Shown here piece by piece: positions 20,040-29,664 of a stretch of 64,000 bases of DNA (within the stretch, counting starts at the first letter, position 1; each line of letters starts with the position of its first letter). This DNA is from Pycnococcus provasolii. Taxonomy: Eukaryota; Chlorophyta; Pseudoscourfieldiophyceae; Pseudoscourfieldiales. The notes beneath the pieces are model-generated. The model was given only the letters and a program-made list of their open reading frames with translations, was not told the origin of the DNA and did not search any database. The position numbers and the translations under genes were made by a program. The stretch covers positions 62,001-126,000 of the forward strand of contig CP150580.1 in NCBI GenBank assembly GCA_049487715.1. Reading direction: 5' to 3'.

Positions 20040-22529
20040 ATGATCGCTCGCAAGTGCAAGTCCCACGTGGCCATCACAATCCCAACCACGAAAAGAATCA
20101 TCATGGCCTCGGCTCGTCCTCTTCGTCTCGCGGTTTTAAAGAAGTGGAGACGCTCTGTGCTCACGGACTGCGGTGCTGCAGGTGTCGACGCGTACGTGCA
20201 AGATGAGTACGAAACGCTCCTAAAATCATTACCCATACTCGTGTACGGACTCCTCAAGGCGCGCATCTTCAAAGTCAACTGGTACGAAGTACTCGGACTC
20301 GAACTTCTTGCCGTCGTCAGGCGCATTGGCAGAGATGCCAAGCAAATCGCGGAAGATATCAAGGCGTGCGTGAAAAGGGACGGAGGGAACCTCGACGACG
20401 CAATCAACGTCCACAATTCACTCGAGCCCATGCTCAAGGAACTCAAGGCACCAGAGGCGGCGGTGCGGAGACTCACGGAGGAAATATCGAGCTGCAGGAG
20501 GAGTGAGACGGCCGCCGCGAGAGCGGAGGCGGAGGGTCTCAGGAGAGACATTTCCACCGCCAAGCGTGCGCTGAACGAGGCGAGGGAAGCACACCGCAAC
20601 GACGTCGAAAAACTCAAACGGGAACGAGACATGCTCCAGGCAAGGCTCGACGACGAGGTGGGCGGCGCCGCGGGAGAACTCGACGACGTGCGCGAGGAAC
20701 GGGACATGCTCAAGGTGGAGGTGACGAAGCTCAGGCTCGCGGCGCAGAAGGCGGAGGAGGAGGCGGCGCAGGCACAGCGAGACAACAAAATTCTCGCGGT
20801 GAGACTCGCAACGGCGGAGAGGGAGATGCAGCGCATGATTGGACTCACGACCGTTAAGCGGTGGTCAAATGCGCCGCGTGAGCCGCACCGCAAACTCGCG
20901 CTCGAGCGCGAACTCGACATCAAGCTCACACGAGGTGCAGGTCCTGGAGTTGCCGTCAAGCGCGTTGCCCTCAAGGGACGAACGGCGAACTCTCTGCAGG
21001 GGCTTGCACTTGAGGAGATGGCTGTGGTTGCGAGCGAAAGGCACATAGGACGCCTGTACATGTTCGGCGGCGGGTTCAAGAGCGACACGGGCACCGAGCC
21101 GGGAAAGCTCGGCGCTGGCGACCTCGAGATTGGCGACAATACTCTTGGCATGCGCGCATTCGTCGTCGACATCGCCACGGGGATGGTTGACGAGATGGTG
21201 TCGATTGGCGACGTGCCAACGCCACGAATCCACGCCTCCGCGATTGTGCTGAGCGATGGAAGCGACTCGCGCACGATGGCTGGATTCGACGAGCGCGCTA
21301 GCGCGCACGTTCTGACGCTCCCCGTCGACGACAATGGACGCGAGACGGTGCTCGTGTTCGGCGGCGAGGACGTGCACGGGTGGCGCAACGACGCTTTTTT
21401 GTTCGACCCGGACGCGCGCATGTGGCACAGGCTTGCAGATGGCGCAGCATTCGGGGGACGTGTTCTTGCCACGACGTCGCCGGCAAGGCAAAGAAACGCC
21501 GCAACGGTGCTAAGCCGTGACTGGGAGGGCATGGGTGAATCCGGAGGCGAGGCGCAGGTGGTGGAAGGCGCACTGTCGCCACTTGACCGCGTCAGCGCAT
21601 TCACGGTGTCATCCAAATCGCCGGGCGATCCACGCGTTGCGGCGTTTCGCAAAAAGCTTTCGGAGCTGCAGGCAGATAGGGACAACGCCCTGCAGATTGC
21701 GCGTAAGCACGAGTCCATACTATCGAGGATGCGACAGGGCTCTGTGTCGGCGATGGTGAGCGTGCCAAACATATCCACGCGTGCTGAAGTGGCCGCCCCG
21801 CAGTCGGCAAGGGGATATGCATCGAGGGTGGGCAAGTCGGAGACGATGACGACAGCGGCGGTGCACGACGATCATCGATCCTCGCACATACCAGTCGTGA
21901 CTCATCCTCGGCGTGCGTTCACGCCCCCACCGCGGCGCACGTCGGGCAACTTTGACGACGCGGATGTGCGCACACCACCACCCTCGGAGCCTCCACCCTT
22001 CCCGCGCGCCATCGTGTCGTCCATCACGACTGTCAAGAAGCCTGACAGGCCGCCTTCGCGCATTATTAGGCGCGGTCCTCACGTTGTGGGACAGACGCCG
22101 CCGCCTCTTCTCACGCCGCGCAAGGAGGAGGCTGTTATGAGCCGTGCGCTGCCAAGCATGCCCGCAGTGGCGCCGGCAAGGTGGCGAAATGGGCGCGAGG
22201 ACAAGCGCGACGATCCCGCGGCGCGCTACTACTCGGGCTCCGCCGGTGCACTGTTTGCGGCCATGGCATCGTGCGAACGTCCGCTGACGAGCCTGTCGCA
22301 CTTTGACGTTCCCGCGGACATGGCCCTTCGCTTGACAAACCTTTACCGTGGATCGACGGGTGCTTCGTTCGACGCGCATGCGTCCGCCATGGGTCTCGAC
22401 GCCGCGACCATCTACGAGCTTGCGTCGGCGCGCGCACGAAGTGTTTCTCCGCCGACTTCCCCTCTGCTATCGCCGCAGCACCACGAAAAGTCGCGGCCCC
22501 AAAGCCGCGGTTCCACGACGGATATGTAA
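20040..22529 (+). CDS. Coiled-coil and Kelch-repeat protein
   Basis: 829 residues from ATG 20040; an in-frame ATG at 20103 is an alternative start. Residues ~60-130 are helical. Residues ~145-270 form a long coiled coil rich in Glu/Arg/Lys. Residues ~330-470 hold degenerate Kelch strands: 'GRLYMFGGGFKSDTGT', 'DVPTPRIHASAIVL', 'VLVFGGEDVHGWRNDAFLFD'. These match the GG/Y/W pattern of beta-propeller blades, but only two or three blades are clear. The last third is Pro/Ser/Arg-rich and disordered. A scaffold or cytoskeletal adaptor is plausible, but no specific function can be assigned. Confidence 0.7.
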   Translation: MIARKCKSHVAITIPTTKRIIMASARPLRLAVLKKWRRSVLTDCGAAGVDAYVQDEYETLLKSLPILVYGLLKARIFKVNWYEVLGLELLAVVRRIGRDAKQIAEDIKACVKRDGGNLDDAINVHNSLEPMLKELKAPEAAVRRLTEEISSCRRSETAAARAEAEGLRRDISTAKRALNEAREAHRNDVEKLKRERDMLQARLDDEVGGAAGELDDVREERDMLKVEVTKLRLAAQKAEEEAAQAQRDNKILAVRLATAEREMQRMIGLTTVKRWSNAPREPHRKLALERELDIKLTRGAGPGVAVKRVALKGRTANSLQGLALEEMAVVASERHIGRLYMFGGGFKSDTGTEPGKLGAGDLEIGDNTLGMRAFVVDIATGMVDEMVSIGDVPTPRIHASAIVLSDGSDSRTMAGFDERASAHVLTLPVDDNGRETVLVFGGEDVHGWRNDAFLFDPDARMWHRLADGAAFGGRVLATTSPARQRNAATVLSRDWEGMGESGGEAQVVEGALSPLDRVSAFTVSSKSPGDPRVAAFRKKLSELQADRDNALQIARKHESILSRMRQGSVSAMVSVPNISTRAEVAAPQSARGYASRVGKSETMTTAAVHDDHRSSHIPVVTHPRRAFTPPPRRTSGNFDDADVRTPPPSEPPPFPRAIVSSITTVKKPDRPPSRIIRRGPHVVGQTPPPLLTPRKEEAVMSRALPSMPAVAPARWRNGREDKRDDPAARYYSGSAGALFAAMASCERPLTSLSHFDVPADMALRLTNLYRGSTGASFDAHASAMGLDAATIYELASARARSVSPPTSPLLSPQHHEKSRPQSRGSTTDM

Positions 22530-22744
22530 AAATATAATATAATATGTTGCCCTTGTACCGTACATCTAAAAGACATCGATCAGAAGTTGCGGTTCCACGA
22601 CGGATCCCACCAGGCCATTATTAGAACGGGCCGGGGAGGTTTTCCCATTTTTTTCCTTCCGTGACCACCGAGGGCAGGGGGGACTCGATTTTGGATGAAT
22701 TTAACAAGATTTCATCGGCATCTTCAATACAGCTCGAAAAAACC

Positions 22745-23581
22745 ATGGCGTCGATGAAAAAGAAATTTAACAACAGCAACAACAGCGATGATGATAACCT
22801 TGATGATGAACATGATGGCGCTCATGCCTTGTACTCGGTAACGCACGACCTGATGTCGATGCGAAGAACTTTGCGAAGGCTCAGGATGTGGATGAAGAAG
22901 ATGTCCAACAACAACAAGTCAAAAAATTCCTCCATCTGGATTCCTGCTGTCCCACCTCCCTTGCGAAATTTCAAGGGCACTGCAGCCGCTTGACCTAGAC
23001 GGCGATGGCGTCATCTCGCTCGCAGAAGTACGCAGCTTCGCGCAGACGTACGCAAAAACTAAACAAGCAAACGGGTATCTGCGGTCGACCATTGTACTCA
23101 TGGGAATCATGCTGCTGCTGTTCGTCGCACTTTCGGCGGCTGTCACGTTCGTCGTCGTCGATCAAGTGCAAAATCTGGACGTGGGAAGCGACGGCGCGGT
23201 CGTTTCGCGATCCGACGGTGGGTCTGTCGCGGTGCGAACGTTTCGCGCAGATGTACCTCTCAATCAGCTTCATCGAGCGGATGTGAACTACCTGTCAAAT
23301 TTGCGCGTCGTGTCTGTGGACACCGCACCAAATGATGATAGGAATCAGCCGCTGGATGACGAGGATCGAATCTACAAGACGACGCACATCGTTCAAGTCA
23401 ATGGAATCACACTGCGTACGCCACGTCGTGACGATGAAAACTTAGAAGATTCAACGGGAGGAGGAAATTACGGCTGGAGCCCGATTGTCACCGTGCACGG
23501 CGCGCGCGGTGAGATGATTGAGGTGTCGGCAGGAGGCATCTTTGCAAAGATCCCAGCAGACGAATCTGATGGTGATGACGA

Positions 23582-23622
<41 letters not shown>

Positions 23623-24236
23623 GCTTGGAGGAGGAGGTGCTGCTAGGAGAGTCTCCCGAGGAGGAGGAGTTTCTTAGTAGTGGCGCTGCCGATGGCGGGT
23701 CACGCCATCATAGGAGGCGCAATCTTCGCTTTGTTGCGAGTAGTGCAACCGGCGTCGGTGGCGGAGGAACCGGACTGAATGTTCAGTACAATCCCACGGT
23801 TGATCCGTCCACAGGACAGCCGTTACGGATGGGATACAACAGCGAAACTGTATGCTCTTCAGGAGGAGGATTCTTCAACGATGGCGGATTCGGCACCGTG
23901 CGCGATGGGCGCTTCGGACGACGGCGTGGCGGATGCGTAACCGGCGCGCCGCGTGGCGTAGTGGTGGGCGAATCGAGCCTTGCTCAAGCACGTGACGAGC
24001 GTGCGAGGCAGGTTGAAGCAAGTGTCGCTGCAGCGCCCAACGTCGCCGTCTCAGCTGTCGACCCTTTACCGGCAGCACGTGTGATCTACGGCGTTCCTCG
24101 CGGATCTGAAAGCGCCATCGGCGGTGGCGGTGGCGGCGGCGTGGAGACGGCGGCCATAATGCCCGCCACGGGCAACAGGGCTGCCGATGCCGCGCACTCC
24201 GCACGGCGTGCACAACAGCAAGCGAGTCTTGGGTAA
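22745..24236 (+). CDS. EF-hand transmembrane protein, gene structure uncertain
   Basis: The upstream frame starts at ATG 22745 (acidic, Asn/Asp-rich) and stops at 22991. The downstream frame, open from about 22896, encodes an EF-hand loop 'LDLDGDGVISLAEVRSF' (22985-23035), then a membrane helix ('IVLMGIMLLLFVALSAAVTF', ~23090-23150), then an extracytosolic domain with a poly-Asn tract (23584-23622) and a Gly-rich C-terminus ending at 24236. Joining the two needs a short intron or a 1-base shift between about 22850 and 22980; I cannot choose. Single EF-hand plus TM proteins of this layout are common in prasinophyte-like algae. Function unknown. Confidence 0.55.
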
Positions 24237-24303
24237 CGATCTGCTCTGAGGGAATGTGTGCGTTTTTTTTGGTAATAAAGTTACATTTTTGTCGTCAATT
24301 CAT

Positions 24304-25809
24304 TCAATGTTCCACTTCGCATTTCTCGGCGGCAATGACATCGAGTATTTTCCGGTGTGCACGGTCCACCTCGGAGTCGTCCACGTACCCGTTGCGGCTC
24401 GTGATGATGGCGTGTGCGGCACCCGGAGTCGTCGGGAGTCGCCGTGTCGCATCAATGAGCGAGTCCTGCACGGCGAGTAAGCTCGTGGTTGCGCACGTTG
24501 CGCACGATACGTCCGTGTCGGTTGGAGCGTGCTGTCTTTTCCAAAGTGGCAACCTTGTGCTGACGTCACTCGCGGAAGCACTCAGGCACAGAGTCACAAC
24601 TAGTGGTGCGTGCTGATTCCAGTGCGCGGTCCACCGCGTTCGTTCCTCCGCACTTGTTTCACCAGCCGATCCTGCATCTCTGGCACCTTCCATCACCGTC
24701 GACTTCACCTGGTGATCGTCGACGGTGCGCCCTCTCTTGCTTGCATCTGCAGCCACCTCCACAAGCTGCTGTCGCGTGTACAGGTCAGGGTGCACGAACA
24801 CGCCCTCGAGCACGAGTGGCTTTCCACCCGTCACGCATCGGACCACCTCGTGTGCGACGCACCGTCGTGCGCGCTCGCACTCATCAGCGTATGCATCGTC
24901 ACCTGCCGCATCCCACCTGAAAGCCGCGTCTCCGTCTCTGGGCGCGAGTTTCGCGAGCATGTCAACGGGAACGACGTTCGTGACGTTGAGTCTCTGCGCT
25001 ATGGCTCTGCTGAGTTGACTCTTCCCCGTGGCGGCTGTTCCGCACACGAGGACGACAAGCGGCACGCGCTTGGCGTGAAAGAGCGCGAGGCACCTATGCC
25101 AAGTTTTCATGAGATTAGATCCGTGCCCTCTTCTGACGGCACACTCCATGAGAACTTGCTCGAACTGCGCGTACGTGATGTCGAGCATTTCGCGGTCGAC
25201 GAGCTGTTTCTTCGTTTCTAGAGCAATTTTCACAGCCTCGTGATACGGCACGAGCGTCGCGGCTAAGTTTCGCGCGACTAGATACCTCGACATGACGACG
25301 GGCACGGCGTGCTTCTTGCGCAGGGGCGGCGACGGCGACGGCGGCGGCGATGATGACGACGGCGCTCCTCCTCCTCCTCCTCCTCCTCCTCCTCCTGCTG
25401 CTGCTGCTGAGACTTGAGCTTTGAGCGGCGAACCACCACCAGCACCACCACCATATCCATTTTTATCAGCCACAGTGTTACCGCCACCAGCCGCAGCACC
25501 TCCTCCTCCGTCGAGTCGTATGCGCACCTTGACGTAGTCGTACTTCGAGCTGACGTGGCGCTGGCGTAATGACCTATTGTCCAGACCTATTGCACCACCA
25601 GGCGAACTCCCAAGATGACGAGGGACTATGACGGTGGACGAGGGACCACCACCACTTAGCCCGTCATCACCTTCTTCAAGAGGCACCAAACCACCACCAC
25701 CAGCAGCAGCACCACGAGCAGTGCGCGGACCAAGCGGCGACTTCAGCAGAGGCACATGTGAGGATTCCTCATGAAAGGAAAGGTTGCTCGAAGGTTCGCA
25801 AGGCGCCAT
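24304..25809 (-). CDS. P-loop kinase of the LPA1 / 2-phosphoglycerate-kinase-like family
   Basis: 501 residues from ATG 25809. A Gly/Ser/Pro-rich N-terminal ~190 residues precedes 'YDITYAQFEQVLMEC'-like helices and the diagnostic 'RVPLVVLVCGTAATGKS', a Walker A motif in the context typical of plant LPA1 proteins (P-loop NTPases related to archaeal 2-phosphoglycerate kinase). 'GGKPLVLEGVFVHPDLY' provides the acidic strand found in the same family. In rice LPA1 mutations lower phytic acid, but the biochemical reaction is unsettled. The gene is convergent with the EF-hand membrane gene (67 bp apart). Loss of the long plant C-terminal extension is notable. Confidence 0.8.
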   Translation of the reverse strand: MAPCEPSSNLSFHEESSHVPLLKSPLGPRTARGAAAGGGGLVPLEEGDDGLSGGGPSSTVIVPRHLGSSPGGAIGLDNRSLRQRHVSSKYDYVKVRIRLDGGGGAAAGGGNTVADKNGYGGGAGGGSPLKAQVSAAAAGGGGGGGGGGAPSSSSPPPSPSPPLRKKHAVPVVMSRYLVARNLAATLVPYHEAVKIALETKKQLVDREMLDITYAQFEQVLMECAVRRGHGSNLMKTWHRCLALFHAKRVPLVVLVCGTAATGKSQLSRAIAQRLNVTNVVPVDMLAKLAPRDGDAAFRWDAAGDDAYADECERARRCVAHEVVRCVTGGKPLVLEGVFVHPDLYTRQQLVEVAADASKRGRTVDDHQVKSTVMEGARDAGSAGETSAEERTRWTAHWNQHAPLVVTLCLSASASDVSTRLPLWKRQHAPTDTDVSCATCATTSLLAVQDSLIDATRRLPTTPGAAHAIITSRNGYVDDSEVDRAHRKILDVIAAEKCEVEH

Positions 25810-25862
25810 TAAGGGTACACCAAGCAACAGGTAAAGTTATCTAAGTATCACGCCGCCGTATC

Positions 25863-27490
25863 ATGCATGGCGAGGAACATCTCGCGAAACATCGCCCCAT
25901 GAATATTGGGAAACGAAATTGCCCTCTGGGATCTCCTCACCCCGGGGCGATTCCGATGGAGTCTGCGCTCTCGCCTGACGTGCTCAGCCACCTGCGCCTG
26001 CCGCTGCACTCCTTGCTAGCGGTATCGGAAACGTCAAAGGCGCTCTTGGCACCTCATCAACGCGCCGAACAACGACTGCGCCATATGGAGGCCCATCTAC
26101 AGACAAATCTTCAACAAAACAAGCAATGACGTGCTCACATCCCCCGGGGATACAGTCCTACCGCCTTCTCTGCGCGTCACGCATGCAAGACGCCGCGGCG
26201 TGGCGAACGCGAGCGAACGTCGCGCGAGTTTACGAGGCCGCAGCCACACAAACGTCGTCGGCGGCGACAACACTTGTCTGCTTTGCTCTCACGCCGTCGC
26301 ACGTTCCACCTACCGCAGCGATGTCTGCGGGGAACGCTGTGCACATCTTCGAGCCATTTAAGGGGAAAGGTGAGCCGTGCATACTTGAAGGGTGTGCGAA
26401 CTCGACCGTGGGAGGAGGGTGCGTCACGGCGCTCACCGCCGTGCCCGCTTGCGGGGAGGACGACGATGCACACACGCGTTGCTTTTTGGCAGGATACGCG
26501 AGCGGGGACGTCGGCGTGCACACCGCGTCGTCGCGAAAGCATGTCACCGCCACAGCGGCGTTCAAGGATAAGCACGTCGGAGGTGTCACGCGTATTGTCG
26601 CTCTTGACGGAGGGACGTCGTGCGCGGCGGTGTCGTGCTCTGACGACGGCGTTCTCAAGCTGTTCGGAATCGAAAAATCGAAATCGAAAAAGAACACATT
26701 CATCTGTCGACGCACCGCCTTGGCAACCGTGCGAGCTCACGGACGAGGCGTATCAGCAGCATGCGATGCGTCGCACGGAACAGCTCCAGCGTTGGCAACC
26801 GCCGACCGCTCTGGGAAGGTAAAATTATGGGACGTGACGTCGGGACTTCGATGCGTGAGCTCGTCGAGGATGTCGACGTCCTCGACGACAGTGCACTCGC
26901 TTTGCACGATCGAGGACGGTCTTTTGTGCGCCGCCGGCAGTGGAGGTGCATGGTTGCTTGATATGCGATGCGGGCCGCGAGCGGCGGTGGCTTGCGTGGT
27001 AACGCGACGCCGTATGTCGTGCGCAGTCTCGCACGGCCGCAGTCTCGCATTGGGTGGTACATGCGGCGGCGCCATCTTTGACACGCGTATGCTAATGTCT
27101 GGAAATGCATCGCGCGAGTCTGCCATCTGCACACTAGATCGCTCGGACGACGACGACGGCCAGGGGATGCTTGACATGCACCTCGACTCACGTAAGCTCG
27201 TCGCTCGCGTCGACGGCACGGTGCGCGCGTACAATCCTGACGATGGCTCGGAGCGCGCCTTGAGCGTGTCGCGTTGGGATGACGAGGCGACGGGTCTTGG
27301 CGGTGGCATGGCATCTTCCGTGTGTGTTCGCGGTGCCCGGTGCACAATTGGCATGCGTGACGGCACGAGCTTGAGCGTGAATTTTCTGAACGCGGAGGAA
27401 TCTCGGCATGATCCCGCATCATCCTGCGACGAGCCGTTGGAGGGTCGGTTCTGGCAATCAAGACGAAACACCACTGTTGACGAACGATGA
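25863..27490 (+). CDS. F-box/WD40-repeat protein with two apparent 1-base shifts
   Basis: Three frames line up as one protein. 25863-~26038 encodes an F-box ('SPDVLSHLRLPLHSLLAVS'). After an extra G at 26039-26040 the next frame gives 'RSWHLINAPNNDCAIWRPIY', the conserved tail of F-box domains. After the C5G4 run at 26141-26149 a third frame gives 'SYRLLCASRMQDAAAWRTRA' and continues to 27490 with WD40 blades ('DGGTSCAAVSCSDDGVLKLF', 'GKVKLWDVTSG'). F-box/WD40 proteins are substrate receptors of SCF ubiquitin ligases. Two single-base gains within 110 bp imply assembly errors or a young pseudogene; the WD40 part is fully open. Confidence 0.72.
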
Positions 27491-27742
27491 CGCCGTGAAG
27501 TGACGTGAAGTGACGTGAAGTGAAGTGAACGCTATTATGGAGTGCTTTGTTTGTAAACGATGCATGTATGTACAGTATGTGTGACATAAAATCAAAAGTG
27601 ATCCCCGAACGGTTTGGGGGAATCCCAACCTAAAAGTTCGTAATAACCCCTGATAGGTGTGAATGGGATATTGGGATGGAAAAACGAGAGGCTGAAAAAC
27701 GAGGTCTCCGCCATCGCGTCATTCCGAGCGTTAAAAAAACGT

Positions 27743-29080
27743 ATGCCTCCGCCGCCGATGCCGTCACCGTCACCGTCACCGTTCCCTGGCGACGCCTCGC
27801 CGCACATGGCCGTGTCCGTGTCAACCTCAAACCTCGGAGGAGAGGTGTCGTCGTCGTTGAGTGCTCCTATCAGCCTATCTGCTGACGCTGATGCGGTGGT
27901 GGACGATGACGACGATGATTTCGAGCGCGTCGCCCTGCTGCCCGCCAACACTGCTGCCTCCGAAGACAGAGAGACGGCGTCATCCGCGCAAACGTCATCA
28001 GAAGCCTCGTCATCTTCACCCGCATTCTCGCTGAGAGAATTCGCAACGCGAGGAGAGGTCTGCCTCTTCGTCGCGACGTTCATCTACGCGCTACAAGGAT
28101 ACGTCGCGAAGGTGCTCGAACAGACTGTGCCAGCGATCGAAGTCGTTCTCGTCAGGTCCGTCTTCTCGGGGATGATCACGGTCGCCACGGGCATACAGGT
28201 GAACAGGCACGAAAACGGCTGGGCGAATAAAACTGCGAGCGAGCGATTCGCCAGCGTCGTCGGAAAGAGAGAGAATTGTCGCCTTCTGCTAATCAGAGGC
28301 ATTTTCGGCGCGTCCGCCTTCAACCTCGCGTACGCAGCGTTGCCATACCTCCCACTTGGCGACCACACGGCACTCTTCTTCTTGAATCCCATCTTCATCG
28401 CGCTCGCAAGCTGGCCTGTGCTCGGTGAAAAGGTCACCTTAGCCGACGGCGCGTCGATCGTCGCCGCCTTCACGGGAACACTGCTCATTGTACGCCCAAC
28501 CGTGATATTTGGTGGCGCACCGCAGTCGTCAAGCTTCTGGCTCGGCATCTGGCTACAGCTCGGCGCAGCTCTCTTGGCGGCTGCGGCGATGCTCACGGTG
28601 CGATATATAGGTAAGCGCGAGACGCCTCTCGTCGTTGCCGTGTGGTTCCAGGGCTTATCTGGGCTATCTTCAGCCAGCCTTCTTCTCACGCCACTCGGCG
28701 CGCTGCTTGGGCAAATTCCCATCGTCCCAAACGCGAAGGAGGCGGCGCTTTTGGGCGTCGTATCGTGTACGAGCTATGCAGCACAGATTCTCTTGAATCG
28801 GGGGTATCAGGTGTTGCCCCCTGCGCGCGCGTCGGGCATAGCGTATTTGCAGTGTTTGTGGAGTGCGATGCTGGGCGCCGTCGCGTTAGGGGAAGCGGTG
28901 ACGTGGCCGAGCGTGCTCGGCGCCGTGCTAATCTGCGGAGGAGGATTAGCCGCGGCCCTGTACAAGAAGAAAGAGAATAAGGCTGTTCGAGGAGGAGGAG
29001 TCTCCAAAGAGGGCAACAGGAGCACGGCAGCCATGAGAGAGACGGAGCTCGTTCCAACTTCACAGAGGGCTGGCAAGTAA
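27743..29080 (+). CDS. EamA/DMT-superfamily transporter
   Basis: 445 residues from the first ATG at 27743; the frame is open upstream only to a GTG. A ~115-residue acidic/Ser-rich N-terminus may be a targeting or regulatory region. Ten hydrophobic helices follow in two EamA halves: 'VCLFVATFIYALQGYVAK', 'LLLIRGIFGASAFNLAYAAL', 'FFLNPIFIALASWPVLGEKV', and in half two 'VSCTSYAAQILLNRGYQV' and 'GEAVTWPSVLGAVLICGGGL'. The P-x-G-E motif preceding helix 5 is typical of drug/metabolite exporters such as plant and bacterial EamA proteins. Substrate unknown. A TGTACAGTA motif follows the stop. Confidence 0.85.
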   Translation: MPPPPMPSPSPSPFPGDASPHMAVSVSTSNLGGEVSSSLSAPISLSADADAVVDDDDDDFERVALLPANTAASEDRETASSAQTSSEASSSSPAFSLREFATRGEVCLFVATFIYALQGYVAKVLEQTVPAIEVVLVRSVFSGMITVATGIQVNRHENGWANKTASERFASVVGKRENCRLLLIRGIFGASAFNLAYAALPYLPLGDHTALFFLNPIFIALASWPVLGEKVTLADGASIVAAFTGTLLIVRPTVIFGGAPQSSSFWLGIWLQLGAALLAAAAMLTVRYIGKRETPLVVAVWFQGLSGLSSASLLLTPLGALLGQIPIVPNAKEAALLGVVSCTSYAAQILLNRGYQVLPPARASGIAYLQCLWSAMLGAVALGEAVTWPSVLGAVLICGGGLAAALYKKKENKAVRGGGVSKEGNRSTAAMRETELVPTSQRAGK

Positions 29081-29215
29081 GTGTACAGTATGGTTCGTTG
29101 CAGTCCATACCTGTAATTGTTGTAAGAATAAACACAACTTGTATACAATACGTGCAGTAATACATTTAATAACTCTTGTAACATTTCTAGACTCCTAATA
29201 ATGTGGTGTGAATGA

Positions 29216-29473
29216 TTATGCCCTGGTCCGGTGTGCGCGACGAACGACGCGTGGAATGCGGCGGCGAGAAGTGCCAGGTTGTTAGCACCGCGTGGTACGT
29301 GTCCCACTCATCACTTCGGATCGGGCAAGATTGACCACGTGCTTGTAGGTACGGATGGCACGCGCGTGACTGGTGCGGGCGTCGTGCCTTGCGGTGGCGT
29401 AGCAGGCGATCCGCTGGCGTGCGCGAGTGACCATCAAGCCGTCTGGGCGAGGTTCAACGTCGCGCTGAGGTAA
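29216..29473 (+). pseudogene. C-terminal fragment of an endonuclease/exonuclease/phosphatase (EEP) protein
   Basis: The open frame after a stop at 29213 ends with 'GKIDHVLVGTDGTRVTG' and 'ACASDHQAVWARFNV'. This is the last two motifs of EEP-fold enzymes (xIDxI/V and SDHxxV). The catalytic N-terminal two thirds are missing and there is no plausible start, so this is a remnant or terminal exon. The frame ends in GAG/GTAAGC, a perfect splice donor. About 50 bp later another frame encodes a Cys4 zinc ribbon (next entry). Confidence 0.55.
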
Positions 29474-29504
29474 GCCCCTACTAACCCTGGTCCACCGGGA
29501 GCGG

Positions 29505-29635
29505 CCATCGCTGTCCGCGCTGCGGTTCTTTTGGCGTCTCCGTACTTGAGGGCGTGAGCGTTCGCCGCGCGGATGAGGGAGAGGACCGCGTGATGTCCTG
29601 CGCCGTGTGTGGGATGCAGCGTGTTATGGGTTAAA
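29505..29635 (+). CDS. Possible terminal exon: Cys4 zinc ribbon
   Basis: One frame reads 'CPRCGSFGVSVLEGVSVRRA' then 'MSCAVCGMQRVMG' and stops with TAA at 29633. It has two CxxC pairs about 30 residues apart, a zinc-ribbon layout. It follows the EEP tail, which ends at a GTAAGC donor and a CTACTAAC branch-like site at ~29479, so the two may be spliced; the implied intron is only about 32 bp, unusually short. Could be coincidence. Confidence 0.35.
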
Positions 29636-29664
29636 TTCCGGGAAACGCGCGCGTGTTACACACA

